Positions 15,345-25,296 are shown, counted from the first letter of the stretch. The stretch is DNA of 64,000 nt from Myxococcales bacterium (GCA_016794505.1 JAEUJZ010000171.1:62001-126000); one strand, 5' to 3'. Notes: generated by a model from the letters alone, not told the origin. Made by a program: numbers and translations.

Positions 15345-18038
15345 CTATGCCACGGAATCTTTCACCGAGCCCGCCGCGTTCGGCAGTGCAATTGCAAGGA
15401 CCTCGCTCATGTCATCGACGAGATGCAGGGTCAACGCACGCAGCAGTGGACGCGGCAGCGCCCGCAGATCCGGCTCGTTTGCGCGCGGCAGCACCACGTC
15501 ACGGATTCCGGCTCGGCGGGCCGCCAAGAGCTTTTCCTTGATTCCGCCGACGGCCAAGACGCGGCCACGCAGCGTGACTTCTCCCGTCATGGCCAGGTCC
15601 GGGCGCAGCGGTTGATTGCTCAGAAGCGACACCAGCGCCGCCGCCAAGGTCACGCCAGCCGACGGACCATCTTTGGGAACTGCACCGCCCGGAACGTGGA
15701 TATGCACTTCTTTGCCGCTGACGCTGGGATCGGGCAGGCCCTGGGCGGCCAGATGAGCGCGGACGTATGAAAGCGCGGTCTGGGCCGACTCGCGCATGAC
15801 CTCGCCAAGCTGTCCGGTCAGGCGCAGCTCGCTGCGACCAGGCATCCACTGCGACTCGACTTCTAGCACCTCGCCCCCGACGGGCGTCCAGGCCAAGCCG
15901 AGCGCGATCCCGATGCGGTCTTTGTCGTGCGAAGGCTCGTCGCGGCGCAGTGGCGCGATGCTCAGCGATGGACGCGGCGCGCCCAAGTAACGCTCTAGCG
16001 TGCGCTCGCTGATCACGATGCGCTGGGGCACCTCGGGTAGCGCGGCTGTACGCGACAGCCCCGGCAGAGTGGCCAGCGCAGCCAAGGCATCTTCGCGCGC
16101 CACAATGCTGTGCGCGATCTTGCGGCAGATGGCGTTGAGCTGTCGTTCGAGCGCGCGAACCCCCGCCTCGCACGTATAGCCGACGATCAGGCGCTGCAAG
16201 GCCCGCTTGGTGAAGCCCACGGGATACGTCGGCGCCAAGGCCGATGCCGCCAGCGCTCGCGGGACGATGTGCCGCGCGGCGATGGCGAGCTTTTCTTCTT
16301 CGGTGTAGCCCGACAGACTGAGGACTTCCAGACGGTCGCGCAGGGCCACGGGAATGCGCTCGATGTCGTTTGCGGTGGCGATGAACAGCACGTCGGACAG
16401 GTTGAACGGTACGCCCAGGTAGTGATCGCGGAAGCTGTGGTTCTGCTCGGGATCCAGGACCTCTAGTAGCGCCGCCGCGGGGTCGCCATGCGCATCGGCG
16501 ACCAGCTTGTCGATCTCGTCGAGCAGCACCACCGGGTTGCGAGTGCCGGATTGGCGAATTCCCTGCAGCAGGCGACCCGGCATGGCGCCCACGTACGTGC
16601 GACGGTGGCCGCGGATTTCTGAGTCGTCGCGAACCCCGCCCAGCATGACGCGCACGAAGCGTCGTCCAAGTGCCCGCGCGATCGAGCGACCCAGCGAGGT
16701 CTTCCCGACGCCCGGCGGGCCAGCAAAGCACAGGATCTGGCCGGTGCTGCGCAGCTCAGGATCTCGCTGCATCACGCGCTGGCGCAGCCGCACGACGCTC
16801 AGAAACTCCAAGATGCGGTCCTTGATGAGATCCAGGCCATAGTGTTCTTCGTCGAGGATGTGGCGTGTCTCAAGCAGGTCGAAGTGATCTTCGCTGCACG
16901 CCTGCCAGGGCAGCTCGGCCAGCCATTCCAGGTGCGCGCGGATGACCTGAGACTCGGGGCTGCCCGAGGGCAGCGATTCCAAGCGACGTAGCTGACGATC
17001 CGACTCGGCCCGCGCTTCGCCCGACAGACCGGCTTTCTGGAGCTGTTCGCGCAGCCCCCATAGGTCGTCGCCGCCGTCTCCAGCGAGCTCGTTTTGGATC
17101 TGGCGAAGCTGCTCGCGCAGGTAGTGCTCGCGCTGGGCCCGCGAAAGGACATCGCGCGTGCGAGCCCGGATGCCTTCTTGTAGATCGAGAACCAGCACCT
17201 CTTTGCGAAGCTGTTCCGCGACGGAGCGCAAGCGGCGCAGCGGATCGCGCTCTTCGAGCAGGCGCTGCGCGTCGAGCGGCACGATGGGCAGATTGCCGCA
17301 CAAAAGATCGGACAGAAGATCGATGCGCTCGGGATCGACATCGCGGGCCAGATCGACCAAGCCAGGGGCCGTGGTCAGCTTGCCCGCCGCGCAGTACCGT
17401 CCCAGGTCTTCTTGGATCTGGCGAATCAGGGCCGTCTGCTCGCTGTGGCTCGACGCGGCCTCTGGCATCGGCGGTGATTCGTCGGACGAAGCAGACAGCG
17501 CGACCGGCGAGACGACGAAGAACGGCACTTCCGAAAGAAAGCGCTGTGCTTGGGCGCGGCACAGGCCCTGGACCGTGACCTTGATGCGGCCATCGACCAT
17601 GGTGCTGGTGCGTCGGATACTGGCCACGGTTCCGATGCTGTGCAAGCCAGCGGCGCTGGGGTGGTCTTCATCGCCTTTGCGCTGCAAGCAGACAAAGATC
17701 AGGCGGTCTTCACTGCTGGCCAATGCCTGCTCGACCGCTGCTGTCGAGGATGCTCGGCCGACGACAACTGGCGCGACCATGCCGGGAAAAAGCACGAGGT
17801 CGCGGGTGGGCAGCACGGGAAGCTCGGCCGGCAGAGACGCCGCGTAGCTGCCATCGTCTTCCGTCGGCAAATCGGGAGCGCGATCGACCTCGCGCGAGCG
17901 TTCGCTGTTTGACAGGCTACGAATCGCCGCAACGACGTGCGCCGCCGCCGATTCACCATCCGGGTCATCGGAAGCATCATCCCGGTCCGATCGGCCATCA
18001 GGGGCGGATCCAGCAGGCGGAGCATGGGTCCAAGGCAT
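15345..18038 (-). CDS. lon: ATP-dependent protease Lon
   Basis: The 897-residue protein has the full Lon layout. There is an N-terminal substrate-binding domain beginning near PVLPTRDLVLFPGM (about residue 74) and a coiled region. The AAA+ module contains Walker A (GPPGVGKT) and a LLDEIDKL Walker B. The C-terminal serine-lysine protease has S793 in DGPSAG and K834 in GGIKEK. It degrades misfolded and regulatory proteins in the cytosol. The first 70 or so residues are an Asp/Ser-rich extension not typical of short Lon proteins. The ATG at 18038 has GAGAGGA upstream. A second lon copy elsewhere would not be surprising in a myxobacterium, but cannot be seen here. Confidence 0.95.
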   Translation of the reverse strand: MPWTHAPPAGSAPDGRSDRDDASDDPDGESAAAHVVAAIRSLSNSERSREVDRAPDLPTEDDGSYAASLPAELPVLPTRDLVLFPGMVAPVVVGRASSTAAVEQALASSEDRLIFVCLQRKGDEDHPSAAGLHSIGTVASIRRTSTMVDGRIKVTVQGLCRAQAQRFLSEVPFFVVSPVALSASSDESPPMPEAASSHSEQTALIRQIQEDLGRYCAAGKLTTAPGLVDLARDVDPERIDLLSDLLCGNLPIVPLDAQRLLEERDPLRRLRSVAEQLRKEVLVLDLQEGIRARTRDVLSRAQREHYLREQLRQIQNELAGDGGDDLWGLREQLQKAGLSGEARAESDRQLRRLESLPSGSPESQVIRAHLEWLAELPWQACSEDHFDLLETRHILDEEHYGLDLIKDRILEFLSVVRLRQRVMQRDPELRSTGQILCFAGPPGVGKTSLGRSIARALGRRFVRVMLGGVRDDSEIRGHRRTYVGAMPGRLLQGIRQSGTRNPVVLLDEIDKLVADAHGDPAAALLEVLDPEQNHSFRDHYLGVPFNLSDVLFIATANDIERIPVALRDRLEVLSLSGYTEEEKLAIAARHIVPRALAASALAPTYPVGFTKRALQRLIVGYTCEAGVRALERQLNAICRKIAHSIVAREDALAALATLPGLSRTAALPEVPQRIVISERTLERYLGAPRPSLSIAPLRRDEPSHDKDRIGIALGLAWTPVGGEVLEVESQWMPGRSELRLTGQLGEVMRESAQTALSYVRAHLAAQGLPDPSVSGKEVHIHVPGGAVPKDGPSAGVTLAAALVSLLSNQPLRPDLAMTGEVTLRGRVLAVGGIKEKLLAARRAGIRDVVLPRANEPDLRALPRPLLRALTLHLVDDMSEVLAIALPNAAGSVKDSVA

Positions 18039-18067
18039 CGCGAATCCTCTCGTTTTGGCGGACGCTG

Positions 18068-18095
18068 AAAATACACCTTGGATTGGACCTCACAA
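18068..18095 (-). promoter_or_regulatory. Candidate sigma-70-type promoter of lon
   Basis: On the minus strand TTGTGA (18095-18090) and TATTTT (18073-18068) are separated by 16 bases, 30 bases upstream of the lon start codon. The match is partial and unverified. No CIRCE-like or other heat-shock operator was recognised. Confidence 0.3.
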
Positions 18096-18170
18096 ATTTT
18101 CTGTGGCTGCGTGCCCACGCGCACGGGGCCGCAGTTGGCCGTGGCGCAGGCGGCGTGATATGTCGCTGTC

Positions 18171-19286
18171 ATGCGACGACGTGAATTCGTGGCGGTCTTG
18201 GGCGGTATGTCGGCTGGGCGGATTGCCTGGTCCAGCAGCGCCGTCGCCGCGTCCGGTGTCCGGCGTCGTTTACAGCGCCTCTTGATCTTGGGAGGGACGG
18301 GGTTTCTTGGGCCGCATGTCGTCGAGGCCGCCCGTCGTCGCGGAGTTTCGATCACGCTGTTCAATCGCGGACGCACCAACCCCGGTCTGTTCCAAGACAC
18401 GCAGGGCGTCGAGCAAGTTCTTGGCGACCGCCAGCTGGGACTTGGGGCTCTGCGCGGACGAACCTGGGATGTTGTGCTCGATACCTCGGCGCATGTGCCG
18501 CGCTTGGCGCGTGAAGCGGCTCAGCTTCTGCGCGCTGCGGTGTCGCGCTATGTCTATGTCTCGTCGACGGCTGTGTACCGCGATCGGACGCGTCCCATCG
18601 ACGAAGCATCGCCCCTTGTCGCCTTGCCCAGCCCGCAGGACGCGGGCAGCGAGCGTGTCACCGATGTCAGCTTTGGGCCGCTCAAGGCACTCTGCGAAGC
18701 CGAAGTGCGCCGAGCCTTTGACGAGCGCGCATGGATCCTGCGCCCCGGTCATCTGGTGGGGCCCCACGACCCGGCGGATCGCCTGACGTACTGGGTGGCC
18801 CGCATCGCGCGTGGCGGCGAGCTGATCGCGCCGGGGCTGCCCGGCGACCCGGTGCAGCTTCTGGATGTGCGCGACCTCGCCGAGTGGATCCTCGACGGAG
18901 CCGAGCGCAGTCTGGGGGGGACCTTCAACGCCGTGGGCCCGCGCAGTCCGCTTTCGATGGAAGCGCTGCTAGAGACCTGCCGGGTCGCGGTCCGAGGTCA
19001 TGCACGCGTGCTGTGGGCCAGCGCCGAGCGACTGCAGCAGCTCGGGCTATCGGGCAAGCTGCCGCTGTGGCAGCCCCCGCACGAGCGCGGACTGGCCTGG
19101 GTCTCGGGAGCGCGGGCCTTTGCCGAGGGGCTGCACCTTCGTCCGCTTTCGTCGACGGCGCGTGACTGCTGGCAGTGGCTGCGCAGCCAGCCGCCCGAGC
19201 GACGACAGACGCTGCTCGGCGGCCTCAGCCCGACGGAAGAATCCCAGATCCTGGCATCGCTACGTAGTCGACAGGCACAAAGATAA
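18171..19286 (+). CDS. NAD-dependent epimerase/dehydratase-like (extended SDR) protein
   Basis: The 371-residue protein opens with RRREFVAVLGGMSAG, a twin-arginine-like start, though the hydrophobic core is weak. A Rossmann motif, LILGGTGFLGPHVVEAA, follows near residue 39. A YVYVSSTAVYRD strand corresponds to the SDR active-site region. The usual YxxxK is not clear: the Tyr is present but the matching Lys is not four residues on. A LLDVRDLAEWIL strand and a FNAVGP motif are typical of epimerase-like SDRs that bind nucleotide sugars or RNA. Its exact reaction is unknown. It is divergent from lon and followed by priA in the same direction. Confidence 0.75.
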   Translation: MRRREFVAVLGGMSAGRIAWSSSAVAASGVRRRLQRLLILGGTGFLGPHVVEAARRRGVSITLFNRGRTNPGLFQDTQGVEQVLGDRQLGLGALRGRTWDVVLDTSAHVPRLAREAAQLLRAAVSRYVYVSSTAVYRDRTRPIDEASPLVALPSPQDAGSERVTDVSFGPLKALCEAEVRRAFDERAWILRPGHLVGPHDPADRLTYWVARIARGGELIAPGLPGDPVQLLDVRDLAEWILDGAERSLGGTFNAVGPRSPLSMEALLETCRVAVRGHARVLWASAERLQQLGLSGKLPLWQPPHERGLAWVSGARAFAEGLHLRPLSSTARDCWQWLRSQPPERRQTLLGGLSPTEESQILASLRSRQAQR

Positions 19287-19309
19287 GTTCCTATCGATTA
19301 AGTTCCTAT
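19284..19309 (+). repeat. Direct repeat TAAGTTCCTAT x2 upstream of priA
   Basis: Two perfect 11-bp copies (19284-19294 and 19299-19309) start 15 bases apart in a short AT-rich spacer between the SDR gene and priA. The first copy overlaps the SDR stop codon. The pair could be a regulator binding site. There is no other support. Confidence 0.5.
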
Positions 19310-19324
19310 TCGTAAACAAGATCA

Positions 19325-21943
19325 ATGACACACCCAGAAACAGCACAGTCGGATCTCGTGGACCAGTCGGCTCAGCCGGGGTCGGAATCGACGCTGTCCT
19401 GGGTTGCTGAGATCGCTGTCTTGGCTCCCGCTCCGGGCCCTTATTCATATTCCGTCCCGCTTGAGCTGCGGGCGGCACTGCGCAAAGGATCGCGCGTCCT
19501 GGTACCGCTGGCGCAGCGTCCCCGCGTCGAGGGGGTTGTGCTGCAGGTGTCCCAGCCCACCACCGTTACTCGCACGCTGAAACCGGTCGTGCAGGCTCTG
19601 CCAGGCGAGCCGCTGCCGAAAGAGCTTCTAGAGCTGGTTCACTTTGTCGCGGACTACTATCTGGCGCCGATCGGTGAAGCACTGCGCTTGATCCTGCCGC
19701 CGCATGAACAGGTGGATGTGCGCGAGCAGGTGCGCTTGACCGAGGCGGGCCAGGCGCTTGCGCAGAAATTGGGGCAGACGCTTCTGCCGGCGGATCTGGC
19801 AGAACGCAGCCCGGCTGAACGGGCGGTTCTGGCCGCCCTGGCGACACGACCTGGCGGTACACGAAGCAAGGGCATCGACCGCGCCGCGCTGTCACGCCTG
19901 CTGCGCCAAGGAACGCCGGCTTATTCACCGACGCAAGCAAAGGCGGCCCTCGATGAGCTGGTGGCACGGGGACTTCTGCAGACCACGCAGACCGTGGCGG
20001 CACAGGTGGTCGCCCGCGCCGAGCCGTGGGTCCAGGCGCTGCCGGATGGCCCGGATGAATCGACGCTGCGCCAGATCGAGCGCGCACCGGCTCGCGCTGC
20101 GCTGTGGCGACATCTTGTGCGCTTTGGCCCGCTGCCCATCGGCGAGCTGCGCATGCTGTCGCCGCGGGCTGGCGCTCTGGTCAAGCAGCTCCAACAACTG
20201 GGGGCTGTGTCGCTGACCGATGGGGGTGAGCTGGCTTCCGAAGCGGCCAGACGATCTCTGGCTGCTGCGGCCAGCATCCCCAGCCTGGCGCTTGAGTTAG
20301 CCCCCCCGACGCTGACCGTCGAGCAAGAGCGGGCTTTGTCGCCGATGCTGGCGGCGCTGGGCCAGGGCTATCACGGCTTTCTTCTGCATGGCGTGACCGG
20401 GTCCGGTAAGACCGAGATTTATCTGCGCTTGATTGCGGCAGCGCTTGCCGTCGGCAAGACCGCGATTGTCTTGGTCCCCGAGATCGCTCTTACGCCGCAG
20501 CTGGCCTCGCGCTTTGTCGCGCGCTTTGGCCCGCAGGTGGCGGTGCTGCACTCGGCGCTTGAGCCAACCGAGCGAGCGCGGGCCTGGCGCCGCATCCTGC
20601 GCGAGCACAGCCAAGACAGCGGAGACGTACGCATCGTGCTCGGGCCGCGGTCGGCCTTGTTTGCACCGCTCGCCAACCTGGGCGTGGTCATCGTCGATGA
20701 AGAGCACGATGGATCGTTCAAACAAGAAGACGGCGTGCGCTACAACGGACGCGACGTCGCGCTGGTGCGCGCACAAAAAGCCGGGGCCGTGGCGGTTCTC
20801 GGCTCGGCGACGCCATCGCTTGAGACGCTGGCGCTGGCGAGGCGAGGCAAGCTCGGGCTGCTGCAGCTTTGGCAGCGCGCGACCGGTCTGCCGCTGCCCA
20901 AGGTCGAAGTCATCGATCTCAAGCAGCATGTGCTTCCCGACGATCAGGCGCTGCTATCCACGCCGCTGACCACGGCCTTGTCCGAAGCCCTTGGGGCCGG
21001 TGAGCAGGCGCTTTTGTTTTTGAACCGTCGCGGCTATTCGACGTTTCTTCTGTGCAAGGCCTGCGGCCAGCGCGTCGAGTGTCCCCACTGCTCGGTGACG
21101 CTGACGTGGCACAAGGCGCGGCAGATCTTGGTCTGCCATTACTGCGGTCACAGTCGCCCGCATGCCGAGGGTACGACGGCGACATGCCCGAGCTGTCAGG
21201 CCGCTGCCGTGACCCTGCTCGGCTGTGGGACCGAAAAGCTCATGGAAGGAATCCAGGCGCGCTTCCCGACGGCACGTGTCGCGCGCTTGGATCGCGATAC
21301 TGCCGATGATCTGGATGGCCTGCTGCGCGCCATGCATCAGCGCGAAATCGATGTGCTGATCGGCACGCAAATGTTGGCCAAGGGACACGACTTCCCTGGG
21401 GTCTCGCTCGTCGGGGTGGTGCTCGCGGACACCGGTATGGGGCTGCCCGATTTCCGCGCCAGTGAACGGACGTTTCAGCTGCTGGCGCAGGTGGCAGGCC
21501 GCGCCGGCCGGCAAGAACGACCCGGTCGCGTGCTGATTCAGACGTACAACCCCGAGCATCCCGCCGTGATCTGTGCTGCACAGCATGACTACATCCGCTT
21601 TGCCGAGGCAGAGCTGCAGGTCCGCCGCGAGCTTGGCTATGTCCCGGCACAACGCCTGGGCCTGCTGCGCATCGACGGTCGCGACCGGCAGCAGGTGCGC
21701 GTGGGCGCCGAGCGCTTGGCCAAGATCCTGCGCGATGAGCTGGCGCGGGCTCGCGTCGATGTCAGCCTGCTGGGGCCGGCTGAGGCACCGCTTTCGCGTC
21801 TGAAAGGCCGCACGCGCTTTCAGATCCTGGTGCGCGCGGAAAAGAGCCAGGTCTTGCGCGCCTGCCTGCGCCGCGGCCAGCAGGTTCAGCTAGGCCATGG
21901 TCTGCGCGTGACGGCAGACGTCGATCCGGTGTCGATGCTCTAG
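19325..21943 (+). CDS. priA: Primosomal protein N' (replication restart helicase PriA)
   Basis: The 872-residue protein is longer than the roughly 730 residues usual for PriA. It has an N-terminal 3'-DNA-binding domain (VAEIAVLAPAPGPYSYSVP) and a winged-helix insert. The helicase core has Walker A GVTGSGKTEIYL and the DEEHDGSFKQ box. The cysteine-rich zinc region (CKACGQRVECPHC, then CHYCG and CPSC) lies between the helicase lobes, followed by a VAGRAGR motif. PriA reloads the replicative helicase at stalled forks. The extra length is mainly in the region between the 3'-DNA-binding domain and the helicase. The start is an ATG 38 bases after the SDR stop. Confidence 0.95.
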   Translation: MTHPETAQSDLVDQSAQPGSESTLSWVAEIAVLAPAPGPYSYSVPLELRAALRKGSRVLVPLAQRPRVEGVVLQVSQPTTVTRTLKPVVQALPGEPLPKELLELVHFVADYYLAPIGEALRLILPPHEQVDVREQVRLTEAGQALAQKLGQTLLPADLAERSPAERAVLAALATRPGGTRSKGIDRAALSRLLRQGTPAYSPTQAKAALDELVARGLLQTTQTVAAQVVARAEPWVQALPDGPDESTLRQIERAPARAALWRHLVRFGPLPIGELRMLSPRAGALVKQLQQLGAVSLTDGGELASEAARRSLAAAASIPSLALELAPPTLTVEQERALSPMLAALGQGYHGFLLHGVTGSGKTEIYLRLIAAALAVGKTAIVLVPEIALTPQLASRFVARFGPQVAVLHSALEPTERARAWRRILREHSQDSGDVRIVLGPRSALFAPLANLGVVIVDEEHDGSFKQEDGVRYNGRDVALVRAQKAGAVAVLGSATPSLETLALARRGKLGLLQLWQRATGLPLPKVEVIDLKQHVLPDDQALLSTPLTTALSEALGAGEQALLFLNRRGYSTFLLCKACGQRVECPHCSVTLTWHKARQILVCHYCGHSRPHAEGTTATCPSCQAAAVTLLGCGTEKLMEGIQARFPTARVARLDRDTADDLDGLLRAMHQREIDVLIGTQMLAKGHDFPGVSLVGVVLADTGMGLPDFRASERTFQLLAQVAGRAGRQERPGRVLIQTYNPEHPAVICAAQHDYIRFAEAELQVRRELGYVPAQRLGLLRIDGRDRQQVRVGAERLAKILRDELARARVDVSLLGPAEAPLSRLKGRTRFQILVRAEKSQVLRACLRRGQQVQLGHGLRVTADVDPVSML

Positions 21944-21971
21944 AGCCGCGATCCGCGATAGAGTGCAGCCT

Positions 21972-22421
21972 ATGAGCACACACAGTCGGGACAGCGAGCG
22001 ACGCTATTTCACCGTCGACGAGGCGAATGCGCTGATTCCGTGGCTGAGCGAGTGTTTTGGCCGCATCGTGCGGCTGCGCGGTCAGCTGCGCAGCATGTAC
22101 AACACCTTGGACAGCCTGGGGCAGCGCCCCGATGCGAAAAACCTGCACAGCGACGAGGGACCCGACGAAGTGGTGTCGGCGCGTGCCAAGTTTCGCGGCT
22201 TGATGGAGCTCGTGCAAGACGAGCTATCTGCGATTCACGACGCGGGCATCGAGGTCAAAGATCTCGACAGCGGCCTGTGTGACTTTTGGTCTCAGACCGT
22301 CGTGCCGGGGCGCGAGGTGTATCTGTGCTGGCGCTACGGCGAAAAACGCGTCGAGTTCTACCACGACCCACAGGCGGGCTTTGCCGGGCGCAAGCCGATT
22401 CCTGTGATTCCAGCCGCGTGA
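21972..22421 (+). CDS. DUF2203 family protein
   Basis: This 149-residue protein begins RYFTVDEANALIPWL. It ends with VKDLDSGLCDFWSQ, REVYLCWRYGE and a DPQAGFAGRKP block, which together are the full DUF2203 signature. The family is small, cytosolic and of unknown function. The ATG at 21972 is preferred over an in-frame GTG 9 bases upstream. It follows priA by 28 bases and may share its transcript. It converges on the glycosyltransferase-like gene. Confidence 0.85.
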   Translation: MSTHSRDSERRYFTVDEANALIPWLSECFGRIVRLRGQLRSMYNTLDSLGQRPDAKNLHSDEGPDEVVSARAKFRGLMELVQDELSAIHDAGIEVKDLDSGLCDFWSQTVVPGREVYLCWRYGEKRVEFYHDPQAGFAGRKPIPVIPAA

Positions 22422-22487
22422 TGGAGTGCCAAAACCGACGGCCGCGCCGCGGCACCAAGGACGCAGCCAGAACGCCCCGAGGACGCG

Positions 22488-23804
22488 TCAGGCCGGCAAG
22501 GACAGGGCAGGGCGCGAGCCTGCGGGCAGCAGGGTTTCGAGCAGAGCGATGAAGCGCTCTGTGGCGTGTCCGTCGACTCCGATGTTGTGACGCGGAGCCG
22601 CCTGAGCCAGGCGATGGCGCTGTCGATCGCGCAGCTGGGCATCGCCTAGGATGGCCCGCAGCGTCTCGGCCAGCGATGATGCTTCGGCCTCGATGACTCC
22701 CGAGTCTGCGGCGAAGCAAGGGCCCAGCCACATGCCGACTTCGTTCAGCAGATCGACAGCCGGTGTGCCAACCATCATGGCTTCGAGCGACAGGTTCGAC
22801 TGCATCGAGATCACGACATCGGACCCAACAACCCAGGGCATGGCCTCGCCAGCGACGTAGCGCGCCGACGCCGCTGGTAAGCCGTAGTCGGCAAACAACG
22901 CCGGGATCTTATGCTGAGCAGCCGCCGGAGCGCCAGGTCGATCTTTGACGACGAACTGTGCGGACAGGCCCGATCGGGCCAGCGCCTGCGCTGCGGACAG
23001 AAACATGTGCAGCGTGCGGCCATGGATGCCTTCGTCGCTGTGCGCCGTCAGGTTGGCGGACCAGGTCGTGCCAAACACCACGATCGGCAAGTTCGGCGAC
23101 AGCCCATGCTCGGCCGCGACGGCTTCGCGGATCTCGCGGCGGCGGTGGCGTAGCTCGGCATAGTCGTCCCATGCGGGGTTGCCGGTGATGCGCAGCGACG
23201 ACAGGTCGAGGCCGATGTCGGCATAGCCCTCGATGCCGCGCTCGCCAAAGACCGCTGTGATATCGGCCTGCAGATCGGCATGGACCGTATACGGCTGAAA
23301 CAGCTCGACGCCGTGCGAGAGCTGAACCGTCGGCACACCGCGCGATCGTCCCCAGGCAACCAGCGCACGCGGCGGCGGCGTCATGTCTTCGTTGAGCACA
23401 ATCAAGCGCAGGTTGAAGCGCTGGTGTGCTTCATCCATCGCTGCCATCAGCCGCAGCAGCGTCGGAAGCTGCGCCGCCGCGACCTGCGACAGAATCGCGG
23501 CAAGGCTGCGTTCTGACAGTGGAAACTCGCGCCAGTAGTCCCCCCAGGCAGGCTGCGTCAGCACCGCTTCAAGTGTGCGCATGCGCGCCTCGACCGCGCG
23601 TCCCAGCGCCAGACGAGCGGGCTCGTCGAGCAGAGCTTCGAAAGCGAGCACCTGCCCCCCGGCATCGGTGATGCGCGCCGTCATCGCCTGCGAGATCAAG
23701 CCATCCAGCGACAGCACCGTGGTGCCAGGGTGCCGCTTCACAAACGCCGGCAGCACGCGCTGGTTCGGGGGCCAAAGCAGCGAAGCGATAGCCAGGGGCT
23801 TCAT
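22488..23804 (-). CDS. GT-B-fold glycosyltransferase/capsule-synthesis-like protein
   Basis: Starting at the ATG at 23804, which overlaps the upstream stop by 4 bases, gives 438 residues. The second half reads like a GT-B glycosyltransferase or CDP-glycerol-transferase-type domain. It has a VVFGTTWSANL strand, a VVKDRPG turn and the donor-binding motif SMQSNLSLEAMMVGTP. The first half contains LNEDMTPPPRAL and VPTVQLSHGVELF, resembling capsule and surface-polysaccharide proteins. It is paired with a methyltransferase-like gene and lies next to the divergent pseudaminic acid cluster, so a role in adding or modifying a surface sugar is likely but inferred. Confidence 0.6.
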   Translation of the reverse strand: MKPLAIASLLWPPNQRVLPAFVKRHPGTTVLSLDGLISQAMTARITDAGGQVLAFEALLDEPARLALGRAVEARMRTLEAVLTQPAWGDYWREFPLSERSLAAILSQVAAAQLPTLLRLMAAMDEAHQRFNLRLIVLNEDMTPPPRALVAWGRSRGVPTVQLSHGVELFQPYTVHADLQADITAVFGERGIEGYADIGLDLSSLRITGNPAWDDYAELRHRRREIREAVAAEHGLSPNLPIVVFGTTWSANLTAHSDEGIHGRTLHMFLSAAQALARSGLSAQFVVKDRPGAPAAAQHKIPALFADYGLPAASARYVAGEAMPWVVGSDVVISMQSNLSLEAMMVGTPAVDLLNEVGMWLGPCFAADSGVIEAEASSLAETLRAILGDAQLRDRQRHRLAQAAPRHNIGVDGHATERFIALLETLLPAGSRPALSLPA

Positions 23805-24985
23805 GATCGGACTCCCGTGAAGCGGCCGAAGCCCTGGGTCAACAGCGGCTCGACGAGGCTGTATTCCAGCGCGCGTCCCAGCGGGACGTCGGCATGCTGA
23901 AAAATGGGCGCGACGCCCGGCACCTGGCAGCCCGCTTGGCGCGACCACTGCATCGCGTAGCGATCCAGATCGCGATGGCGCGCAACGCCCATGAAATAGG
24001 AATCAAGCGGCGGCTCGACCAAGTCGCGCCATGCCATGCCACCGCGTGCGACAAGCGGCGTGACCACTGCGTCGAACAGTCGACGACAGCGCAGCGACGC
24101 ATGTAAAAGAGCGCTGACGTGCTGTCGCAGGGCGGGCAGCGGGCGCACAAGCTGACTCTGCAGCTCGGACCGATCGAGCGGAGAACGACACAATCGATCC
24201 TCCAGCGCTTGCAGCCGATGCAGCCACGCAGAAACGGCTGCCGTGTCGCTGCGTCTTTCAAAGACCGCGACGAAGCGGTCGGTGATGCGCGGGCTCAGGT
24301 GGGCGACGACGTCCTTTTCGATCACAAGGGCCAGCTCAAGCAGCAGCCGATCTTGCGGCAGCCACGACAGCAGCCGACGGAAATATGCGGTCGTCGGCAG
24401 GTCGCCCAGAAAACGACTGTGCCCTCCGTCGCACAAAAACAGGCCATACGGGACCAGGGCCAGGACGCAAAGGCCGTGCTGTGCCGCTTCTTGCACCAGA
24501 TCAGCGGCGGCGATGGCGATCGCTCCGGCGTCGTCCGAGCCCGTGGCTGGGCAGGCTCTTGGATGCTCGACCGAGAGAAGCTCGACGATCAGGCGCCCTC
24601 CGTCGACCAGTCGCGCAGCCCAGTCGGATAGCTGCCGCGATAGCGGGGCCGACTGCGGACGAGAGCCAAGCGCCAGCACAAGATCGACGGATTCGCCGCG
24701 CTGCCCTGCGTCGTGCCAGGTGATCGGCGTCTCGGGAAGCGAGCGCTTAAGACCGTGAAAGATCCGCGTGCTGGTCCCGGCGCGTGGCGAATCTTCGTCG
24801 ACCGAAAGCACGCGCGACCCGACGAAGTGTTCACGCACCAAGTCGACAAGAAGACGATGGCGCAGGTAGGCCGCGCCCTGCAATGCCTCCAGCTGCGACG
24901 CGGCGGCGTGTGGGGCCGCAGGGCCTGTCGTGCTGTGCGTGGCGTGCATGGATTCACGGTCTGCCCGAGGTTGCGCGGTCTGCAT
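23801..24985 (-). CDS. Class I methyltransferase-like protein
   Basis: The ATG at 24985 has AGGAAAG 10 bases upstream, giving 394 residues; an ATG at 24952 is an alternative. Residues 35-180 look like a Rossmann-type methyltransferase. They show a strand SRVLSVDED in the motif I position, VDLVLALGSRP, and GGRLIVELLSVEH. The classic glycine-rich loop is lacking. The C-terminal half is unrecognised and rich in Arg and Leu. The 4-base overlap with the glycosyltransferase-like gene suggests they form one functional unit, plausibly decorating a glycan built from the divergent pse products. Function inferred. Confidence 0.45.
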   Translation of the reverse strand: MQTAQPRADRESMHATHSTTGPAAPHAAASQLEALQGAAYLRHRLLVDLVREHFVGSRVLSVDEDSPRAGTSTRIFHGLKRSLPETPITWHDAGQRGESVDLVLALGSRPQSAPLSRQLSDWAARLVDGGRLIVELLSVEHPRACPATGSDDAGAIAIAAADLVQEAAQHGLCVLALVPYGLFLCDGGHSRFLGDLPTTAYFRRLLSWLPQDRLLLELALVIEKDVVAHLSPRITDRFVAVFERRSDTAAVSAWLHRLQALEDRLCRSPLDRSELQSQLVRPLPALRQHVSALLHASLRCRRLFDAVVTPLVARGGMAWRDLVEPPLDSYFMGVARHRDLDRYAMQWSRQAGCQVPGVAPIFQHADVPLGRALEYSLVEPLLTQGFGRFTGVRS

Positions 24986-25296
24986 GGACGCTGGCTTTCC
25001 TGTTCGCTGAAGGCAGTAGGCCCTCGCGTGCCCGCCTGCTGACGGACGCTCGCACGAGGCCCAGAGCGGCCGTTCATACGACGGTGGTGTGCGACGGGTC
25101 AAGCCACGCGGCCCTGTGCGCATGCCCGCAGCCGAGTCACAAGCCCAGAGCCAGGCTGCGTTGAGCGACCGACCTTTCTGCGGCCGGGCTGCCCGAGCAT
25201 CGGCACGGACTGTGGCTTGACACCGTCGGGCATCGCCGGTTAAAAGCGCGGCAGCTTGACGCGTGGATGCGTCAGTAATCGGAGGGACGCCTGACC
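24986..25296. other. Divergent intergenic region of the glycan locus
   Basis: This 311-base spacer separates the methyltransferase-like gene from pseB. It holds a good promoter candidate for pseB at 25217-25245 and a GGAGGG ribosome site near 25280. On the minus strand the reading frame of the methyltransferase-like gene stays open through part of it, but without convincing starts. No RNA gene was seen. Confidence 0.5.
25217..25245 (+). promoter_or_regulatory. Candidate promoter of the pse operon
   Basis: A perfect -35 hexamer TTGACA (25217-25222) is followed after 17 bases by TTAAAA (25240-25245), a partial -10, about 50 bases before the pseB ATG. The spacing is optimal, but the -10 is weak. 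Confidence 0.4.

Noticed and set aside
19284..19309. TAAGTTCCTAT direct repeats resembling a yeast FRT half-site upstream of priA
   Set aside because: The copies are direct, not inverted, there is no recombinase nearby and the match is short; chance or a local regulator site is more likely.
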